Of a stretch of 9,604 bases of DNA, positions 5,246-9,604 are shown one piece after another; position 1 is the first letter of the stretch, and each line of letters begins with the position of its first letter. This stretch comes from Mariprofundaceae bacterium. Its GTDB lineage: Bacteria > Pseudomonadota > Zetaproteobacteria > Mariprofundales > Mariprofundaceae. The notes beneath the pieces are model-generated. The model worked only from the letters and a program-made list of their open reading frames with translations. It had not been told where the DNA came from and made no database searches. The stretch lies in contig JAUZQP010000124.1 of NCBI GenBank assembly GCA_030950965.1, positions 1 through 9,604 of the forward strand. Reading direction: 5' to 3'. The position numbers and the translations under genes were made by a program.

Positions 5246-7398
5246 ACAGTATCATCCTCCCAAGGGATGAAAAACTCAGGTTTTGCCATCTTAATAATCG
5301 ACGACAAACTGAGTACCTCCGTAACCTGTTGCTCAATCACCGTGGTGAATGCTACTTCATCACGGTTTGGCTGGTTTTTTGCGCCATAATGGACATCGAC
5401 GGTATCCAATACTTCAGCGACCACCAAGCCGATGTAACGGTTTTGATCGACACACACGACCACCTGCATCATGCCATCGCTGGTATAAGCATGCGCTTCT
5501 TCTTTTGGCTGGTTGGCTGACCCTAGAGCCATATTCACTAATGGTATAATATGATCATACCATTGCACGACTTGACGACCATGAACCATTTCTATTGCGC
5601 GCTCTGCCACCACTTCCACCCGGTAAACATGCTCAAGTGGGATCGCTTGTCTCCCTCCGTGTGACCCACGAATCATTAACAATTGGGCTGGTGCTATGGC
5701 AGCGTTAGCAGCGTTATGATGAGCTTGTTTGTAGTGCTGGATTCCCTCCTGTTTCGCTATCACAGCAGCATGTTTTGCGACCCCACTCATCGCTAAAATT
5801 AATGCAATACGCCCATGGTTCAGTATGGTGCACGCTTGGTATATTTTCAATTTGCGTAATGCAAATGGTAACGGTTTTATTACAATATCTTGCGTATCAA
5901 TGACTTCATCGACCATCAGAGCAAAATCACCATCCTCTGTCTTAACGATAATAATCGTGGTTTCAGTGGGTGTACTGCGGCGCATTAATAACTCATTCAA
6001 ATGAAGCAGCGGTAATAAGTCATTGCCATGAAGATACACCAAAATACCGTGAATACTTTCAATCACGGGGGGCGATCGTGTATCGTTGTTCAATACCACC
6101 AAATGCTGAATTTTAGTTTGCGAAATAGCCAATATTTCGTTGCCGCTGCGCACCAATAAGCTTGGCATCATGGCCAGCGTTAATGGCAGACGGATATCAA
6201 AACAACTAGATTTCCCCAAGGTACTGTTGATGTTTATGACACCACCAAGCAGTTCTACTTCCGCTTTTACGGCATCTAAACCAACACCACGCCCCGAAAG
6301 GTTGGTGATCGTTTCAGCGGTAGAAAAACCAGCGTTAAACAAAAGATCATACACCTCATCATCTGCCAGTTGTCGTGCTTGTTCAACGGTAAACATGCCA
6401 CGCTGTACCGCTTTTTGGCGAATCTTTTCAACATCAACACCAGCACCATCATCACCAACCGAGATGGATATTCCGCCCAACCGCTGTTCTGCTTGCAAGG
6501 TAATATTCGCGTAAGCTGGTTTGCCTACTAAGCAGCGTTGCTGCTCTAATTCGATGCCATGATCTACCGCATTACGCAATAAATGAATGAGCAGGGGTTT
6601 GCATTTCTCCAGCACCAAGCGATCTACCTCTAGTTCAGTGCCAATCATATGAAAATTGATTTTTTTATGGTGTTCCAAGGCAACATCACGAACCCAGCGA
6701 GGGAAAGAACGCCAAGTTTCGCCAATGGCTTGCATACGCGTACTTAAAAGCACTTGATGCATATGCGAAAGAATAGCTTTTTGCTTCTGCACGCGCTCGA
6801 ACAAGCTCGCATCTTGCTGAATGGCATTGGCATGACCTAAACCATTGTGCTCAAGCATTAACTCACCAAACAAATCAAGCAATTGATCCAGCTTAGCAAT
6901 GGCGACGCGGTGACTGTGTTCCTTCACCGCCAGCCCCTCCACTGGCTCGTGATGAGCGGGTTGGTTGTTAGCAGTTTTTTCAGTCGTGGCGATGACCGTG
7001 GCACTAGTCGTAGGTTGATCCACCTGCTGTAATTGCTCAATCAAGTTGTGATAATCATGCTCGCCTTCATGCGCATGCGCTTCCACATGCTGCAAAATCA
7101 CCCGAATAGCATCAATCAATTGCAAGAGCAGCGTTGCCAAAGATTCATTAAACAACAGCTCACCATCACGAAGTCGCACCAATAAGGCTTCACCGGCATG
7201 ACTTACTGCTTCTAAATAGGGCAAACCAACAAAGCCGCAGCTTCCCTTCACGGTATGTATCGTGCGGAAAATACTGTCCAGTAGATTTCGGTCTTTAGGC
7301 TGCTGCTCCAGCATCAACAAGTCCTGTACCATACGGTCAAGGTTTTCATGGCTCTCAAGCAGGAACTCTTGCATGATTTCATCGTCACATTCAATCAT
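5242..7398 (-). CDS. cheA: CheA chemotaxis histidine kinase with tandem CheW-like domains, no P2
   Basis: CheA autophosphorylates and passes phosphate to CheY and CheB. Domains over 718 residues: P1 phosphotransfer (about 1-120) with the phospho-accepting His48 in IFRTIHTVKG; a Thr/Ala/His-rich linker (about 126-160); P3 dimerisation (about 163-225); P4 ATPase (about 230-407) with the N box HLLRNAVDHG (272-281), G1 box DDGAG (316-320), F box region LLFNAGFST (352-360) and G2 box GRGVGLDAVK (369-378); a first CheW-like P5 (about 411-545); and a second CheW-like domain (about 568-705). No P2 CheY-docking domain is visible. The usual G-x-G-T before LPLTLA is GKSS here (395-398). The start at 7398 has AAAAGGAG (7410-7417) 11 bases upstream. 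It is the first gene of the che cluster and overlaps cheW by four bases. Confidence 0.96.
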   Translation of the reverse strand: MIECDDEIMQEFLLESHENLDRMVQDLLMLEQQPKDRNLLDSIFRTIHTVKGSCGFVGLPYLEAVSHAGEALLVRLRDGELLFNESLATLLLQLIDAIRVILQHVEAHAHEGEHDYHNLIEQLQQVDQPTTSATVIATTEKTANNQPAHHEPVEGLAVKEHSHRVAIAKLDQLLDLFGELMLEHNGLGHANAIQQDASLFERVQKQKAILSHMHQVLLSTRMQAIGETWRSFPRWVRDVALEHHKKINFHMIGTELEVDRLVLEKCKPLLIHLLRNAVDHGIELEQQRCLVGKPAYANITLQAEQRLGGISISVGDDGAGVDVEKIRQKAVQRGMFTVEQARQLADDEVYDLLFNAGFSTAETITNLSGRGVGLDAVKAEVELLGGVININSTLGKSSCFDIRLPLTLAMMPSLLVRSGNEILAISQTKIQHLVVLNNDTRSPPVIESIHGILVYLHGNDLLPLLHLNELLMRRSTPTETTIIIVKTEDGDFALMVDEVIDTQDIVIKPLPFALRKLKIYQACTILNHGRIALILAMSGVAKHAAVIAKQEGIQHYKQAHHNAANAAIAPAQLLMIRGSHGGRQAIPLEHVYRVEVVAERAIEMVHGRQVVQWYDHIIPLVNMALGSANQPKEEAHAYTSDGMMQVVVCVDQNRYIGLVVAEVLDTVDVHYGAKNQPNRDEVAFTTVIEQQVTEVLSLSSIIKMAKPEFFIPWEDDTV

Positions 7399-7409
7399 CG
7401 ATGATACTG

Positions 7410-7417
7410 CTCCTTTT
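7410..7417 (-). promoter_or_regulatory. cheA ribosome binding site
   Basis: The minus strand reads AAAAGGAG, 11 bases before the ATG at 7398. The spacing is somewhat long but the match is strong, and no other start fits better. Confidence 0.65.
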
Positions 7418-7453
7418 CATCATTACGCCAGCGACGCTAAGTCTAACCTTCAT

Positions 7454-7481
7454 ATCATACAAAAAAAAGGGAAGCTTTAAA
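7454..7481 (-). promoter_or_regulatory. Candidate cheA promoter (sigma-28-like or weak sigma-70)
   Basis: On the minus strand TAAAGCTT (7472-7479) is followed after 12 bases by TATGATAT. Compared with the flagellar sigma-28 consensus TAAAGTTT, 11 bases, GCCGATAA, the -35 half matches at 7 of 8 positions. The -10 half keeps only GATA, and the spacer is one base longer than usual. Read as sigma-70, TTTAAA (7476-7481) and TATGAT (7454-7459) are 16 bases apart. The site lies about 55 bases upstream of the cheA start, a sensible place. This is pattern matching only. Confidence 0.35.
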
Positions 7482-7516
7482 TGGGTAAATTATCCCCCTC
7501 GTTGTTTATTCTTCTG

Positions 7517-7540
7517 ATTCCCATGCTCCTGCATGGGAAT
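7517..7540 (+). repeat. REP-like palindrome, copy 1
   Basis: ATTCCCATGC, loop TCCT, GCATGGGAAT form a perfect 10-base stem with a 4-base loop. The flanking bases continue as TCATACC. It matches copy 2 (7576-7597) in inverted orientation. Hairpins of the form TTCCCACGC-TCCT-GCGTGGGAA are common in proteobacterial intergenic regions and are of the type moved by REP-associated tyrosine transposases (family knowledge). No transposase gene is in the window. Confidence 0.85.
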
Positions 7541-7575
7541 TCATACCAGCCTATCATTCCGCCACTGTGTATGCA

Positions 7576-7597
7576 TTCCCACGCAGGAGCGTGGGAA
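7576..7597 (-). repeat. REP-like palindrome, copy 2 (inverted)
   Basis: TTCCCACGC, loop AGGA, GCGTGGGAA form a perfect 9-base stem on the plus strand. Read on the minus strand the loop is TCCT and the flank is TGCATACA, matching the TTCATACC flank of copy 1. The pair therefore faces in opposite directions, like a two-unit BIME-type cluster. Relative to copy 1, a T-A pair in each stem has become a C-G pair, so pairing is kept. Confidence 0.85.
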
Positions 7598-7662
7598 CGA
7601 GGGCAAGTGAAGCAACGTGTAAACCAAGACATGAAGGATGGATGAAGATTTGCTGTTTTGTC

Positions 7663-7682
7663 TATTTATTGCGAGTTACCTA
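7663..7682 (-). repeat. Short direct repeat, distal copy
   Basis: The 20 bases 7663-7682 match 7741-7760 at 19 of 20 positions in the same orientation, 78 bases apart. On the minus strand it reads TAGGTAACTCGCAATAAATA. The same motif, with G for T after GGTAAC, forms both ends of the outer MITE-like element at 2984 and 3268. Confidence 0.75.
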
Positions 7683-7740
7683 AAGTGATTTTTTAGCATC
7701 GGTTTTCAGGCTTTGAAAGTCATCATGAGCATTGCTGCAG

Positions 7741-7760
7741 TATTTGTTGCGAGTTACCTA
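7741..7760 (-). repeat. Short direct repeat, copy abutting the cutA stop
   Basis: On the minus strand this reads TAGGTAACTCGCAACAAATA, and its first three bases are the cutA stop codon TAG. It is 19/20 identical to 7663-7682 and closely related to the ends of the element at 2984-3268. Confidence 0.75.
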
Positions 7761-8072
7761 AGTTAATTCACCGCGCATCCATTTGCCATAGAAAGCACCT
7801 GCTTCACCATCGAGCATGACGAACTCGGGAAGTTCGTAGGGGTGGTGAATATCCATAAATGCTTGAATGGCAGGGATTTTATCGCGGTAGGTTTTGATCT
7901 GTAACATCACCTCCTGGTCATGCCGTATTTCATCACGCCAGCGGTAACATGATGTGCCAGCGGTATATTGTACGCAGGCTGCCAAGTGCTCTTTGATCAA
8001 GCTGTCTGCCAGTGTTTGGGCTTCTTGTTGGTTACTGACGCTGGTTAATACCAGCACAATAGATGTACTCAT
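7758..8072 (-). CDS. cutA: CutA divalent-ion tolerance family protein
   Basis: This 104-residue protein belongs to the CutA1 family: small, very stable cytoplasmic trimers of PII-like fold, linked in E. coli to copper tolerance although the exact role is unsettled. Conserved segments are LAACV (30-34) with Cys33, SCYRW (41-45), LQIKT (57-61), HPYELPE (77-83) and the C-terminal YGKW (95-98). The length is normal for the family. Its ATG overlaps the nadB stop by one base (TAATG), and GAGGTG (8078-8083) within the end of nadB lies 5 bases upstream, so the two genes are translationally coupled. Its TAG stop lies within a copy of the repeated GGTAAC motif. The pairing with nadB suggests co-expression but not a shared pathway. 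Confidence 0.95.
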   Translation of the reverse strand: MSTSIVLVLTSVSNQQEAQTLADSLIKEHLAACVQYTAGTSCYRWRDEIRHDQEVMLQIKTYRDKIPAIQAFMDIHHPYELPEFVMLDGEAGAFYGKWMRGELT

Positions 8073-9604
8073 TATAACACCTCTGGTTTGAGTATAGTGT
8101 CGTAAGCCTGCGTTTCGTCGCGGTGGGGAAAATCGGTGGAATAATGCAGACCACGGGACTCTTCGCGTTGCTGTGCCGACCGAACAATGAGTTCTGCCAC
8201 CAGACAGAGGTTACGCAGTTCAATCAGGTCACGACTGAGTGGATGTTGCCAATAATAGCTGGCAATTTCATCGTGAATCAGGCTTAACCGTCGTCGTGCA
8301 CTGCGCAATAAATATTGTGAGCGCACAATGCCCACATAATTCGCCATCGTAGCGCGAATCTCATCCCAATTTTGTTTGATCTGTACGCGATCCATTTCAG
8401 GACTTACACCTGCATCGTCCCAAGCAGGTAATTGTGTATGCGTGGATACTTCGGGCTGCGCGATAATGTGAGCGCAACACGCCTCCGCCATGACCATACA
8501 TTCGAGCAAGGAGTTACTGGCAAGGCGATTCGCACCATGTAAGCCTGTGCAAGCAGACTCGCCAATCACATAAAGGTTGTCCACCGAGGTACGCCCTGCA
8601 ACATCGCTAGCAACACCACCACAAATATAATGCGCCGCAGGTACAATCGGCACGATTTGCACACGCATGTCGATGCCCAAATCCATCAACCGTTGGTGGA
8701 TGTTGGGGAAGTGGTGGATAATTTTTTCTGCCCCCAAAAGGCGCGCATCAAGGTACATGCAATCACGCCCTTGTTTCTTCATCTCATGATCAATGGCACG
8801 GGCAACAATATCCCGCGATGCTAATTCACCGTGTTCATCATAATCAAAGGCAAAACGACGACTTTGACGATCCACCAAAAGCGCACCTTCCCCTCGCAAC
8901 GCCTCGCTCAACAGCATGGTTGGCGCAGCGGCATGGAACAGACAGGTGGGATGAAATTGAATGAACTCCATATTCATCACAGGGCAGCCAGCGCGCCATG
9001 CCATCGCTATGCCATCACCCGTCGCTACATGTGGGTTAGAGGTGTACATATACACTTTTCCCGCGCCGCCTGTAGCCAAAACAGTCGCTTTAGCTGCCAC
9101 CGTAATGATTATTTTTTTTGGACTTAAAATATACGCACCCAAGCACCGGTTCTGCCCATCATGGCGACCGAGCCGACGACTGGTAATCAGGTCAATCGCG
9201 GTATGGTGACTTAGGCAGGTAATGGCAGGATGGTCTTGCACATGCTGGCGCAAGGTGTCGCTGATCGCCTTGCCTGTGGCATCTTGGGCATGGGCAATGC
9301 GGCGATGACTATGACCACCTTCCCGCGTGAGGTGCAAGCCTTGTTCATCGTAATCAAAGGGTGTACCCATCGCTTGCAGTTGTCGAATCATTGCGCCACC
9401 TGCTTCTGCAATCATTCTTACCACGCCTTCATGGCATAAACCTGCACCAGCACGCATCGTGTCACGCACATGATTTTCGGCACAATCTGCCGCATCGGCA
9501 ACACCTGCAATACCACCTTGGGCATGGTAGGTGTTTGATTCAGAAAACGACCCTTTATTCATCAGAATCACCGAGCCATGTTCAGCCAATTGCTGTGCCG
9601 CGAG
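8072..9604 (-). CDS. nadB: L-aspartate oxidase NadB, 5' end outside the window
   Basis: NadB is a cytoplasmic FAD enzyme that oxidises L-aspartate to iminoaspartate, which NadA condenses with dihydroxyacetone phosphate to give quinolinate for NAD synthesis. The frame stays open to the window edge, with LAAQQ visible before an in-frame TTG that is not the real start. From that TTG as residue 1, motifs are YHAQGGIAGV (21-30), TREGGHSHRRIAH (88-100), EFIQFHPT (208-215), RDIVARAIDHE (259-269), PAAHYICGG (317-325) and HGANRLASNS (351-360). Glu90, His213, Arg259, His320 and Arg355 each sit exactly 31 behind E. coli Glu121, His244, Arg290, His351 and Arg386, the known active-site set. This implies a protein of about 536 residues with only some 26 N-terminal residues, including the FAD glycine motif, missing from view. 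Confidence 0.97.
   Translation of the reverse strand, partial: LAAQQLAEHGSVILMNKGSFSESNTYHAQGGIAGVADAADCAENHVRDTMRAGAGLCHEGVVRMIAEAGGAMIRQLQAMGTPFDYDEQGLHLTREGGHSHRRIAHAQDATGKAISDTLRQHVQDHPAITCLSHHTAIDLITSRRLGRHDGQNRCLGAYILSPKKIIITVAAKATVLATGGAGKVYMYTSNPHVATGDGIAMAWRAGCPVMNMEFIQFHPTCLFHAAAPTMLLSEALRGEGALLVDRQSRRFAFDYDEHGELASRDIVARAIDHEMKKQGRDCMYLDARLLGAEKIIHHFPNIHQRLMDLGIDMRVQIVPIVPAAHYICGGVASDVAGRTSVDNLYVIGESACTGLHGANRLASNSLLECMVMAEACCAHIIAQPEVSTHTQLPAWDDAGVSPEMDRVQIKQNWDEIRATMANYVGIVRSQYLLRSARRRLSLIHDEIASYYWQHPLSRDLIELRNLCLVAELIVRSAQQREESRGLHYSTDFPHRDETQAYDTILKPEVL

Larger units (their letters stand above)
7399..7757. other. 359-base non-coding gap between cutA and cheA
   Basis: No believable gene is present on either strand. 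From the cutA side it contains two direct copies of the GGTAACTCGCAAYAAATA motif 78 bases apart, a unique 58-base stretch between them, two inverted REP-like hairpins (7517-7540 and 7576-7597), an A/T-rich candidate promoter with a run of eight T on the minus strand (7461-7468), and the cheA ribosome site. It forms the boundary between the nadB-cutA unit and the chemotaxis cluster. Confidence 0.75.

Noticed and set aside
6140..6514. Plus-strand open frame of 124 codons
   Set aside because: It lies wholly antisense to the conserved CheA kinase domain and the peptide is Ser/Thr/Pro-rich without any family pattern; it is a shadow.
7461..7475. Run of eight T on the minus strand as an intrinsic terminator for nadB-cutA
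   Set aside because: No stable GC stem immediately precedes the T run on the minus strand; the upstream GGG and CCC do not form a convincing hairpin.
7709..7722. Near match of 13 of 14 bases between 7709-7722 (inverted) and positions 1-14
   Set aside because: Too short to separate from chance, and positions 1-14 are within a coding frame with no further similarity on either side.
8831..9209. Overlapping plus-strand open frames opposite nadB
   Set aside because: Both are antisense to conserved NadB motifs, have no ribosome site worth noting and no recognisable domain.

Overview
The window looks like part of the chromosome of a flagellated, Gram-negative proteobacterium, most likely gammaproteobacterial. 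The evidence is a CheY very close to the flagellar-type CheY of E. coli, NadB and CutA of proteobacterial type, and REP-like hairpins of a kind common in Gammaproteobacteria. By eye the GC content is a little below 50 percent. Genus and species cannot be read from the sequence, and a zeta- or betaproteobacterium is not excluded. All supported genes lie on the minus strand, so transcription runs from high to low coordinates.

First block (9604 to 7758): the 5'-truncated L-aspartate oxidase gene nadB overlaps cutA by one base (TAATG). Between cutA and cheA (7757-7399) there is no gene. That gap holds two direct copies of an 18-base motif, GGTAACTCGCAAYAAATA, then a pair of inverted REP-like hairpins, then a possible promoter for the chemotaxis genes.

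Second block (7398 to 3269): cheA, cheW and a soluble globin-coupled chemoreceptor are tightly packed (4-base overlap, then a 9-base gap). CheA lacks a P2 domain and carries two CheW-like domains in tandem at its C-terminus. The receptor has no membrane segment and keeps the proximal haem histidine of globin-coupled sensors, so its likely ligand is oxygen or another gas.

Third block (3268 to 2885): a non-coding gap that is mostly a nested pair of miniature inverted-repeat elements. The outer one has 28-base perfect terminal repeats and starts at the base after the receptor stop codon. The inner 122-base element sits inside it, flanked by an 8-base direct repeat. It separates the receptor from the downstream che genes.

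Fourth block (2884 to 1): cheY, cheB, cheR, a CheX-type phosphatase gene and the first codons of an unidentified gene, each overlapping or nearly touching the next. Together the che genes encode a full excitation and adaptation circuit: gas-sensing receptor, CheW/CheA signalling core, CheY output, CheR/CheB methylation and demethylation, and CheX in place of CheZ as the probable CheY-P phosphatase. No cheZ, cheD, cheV or flagellar structural gene is present in the window.
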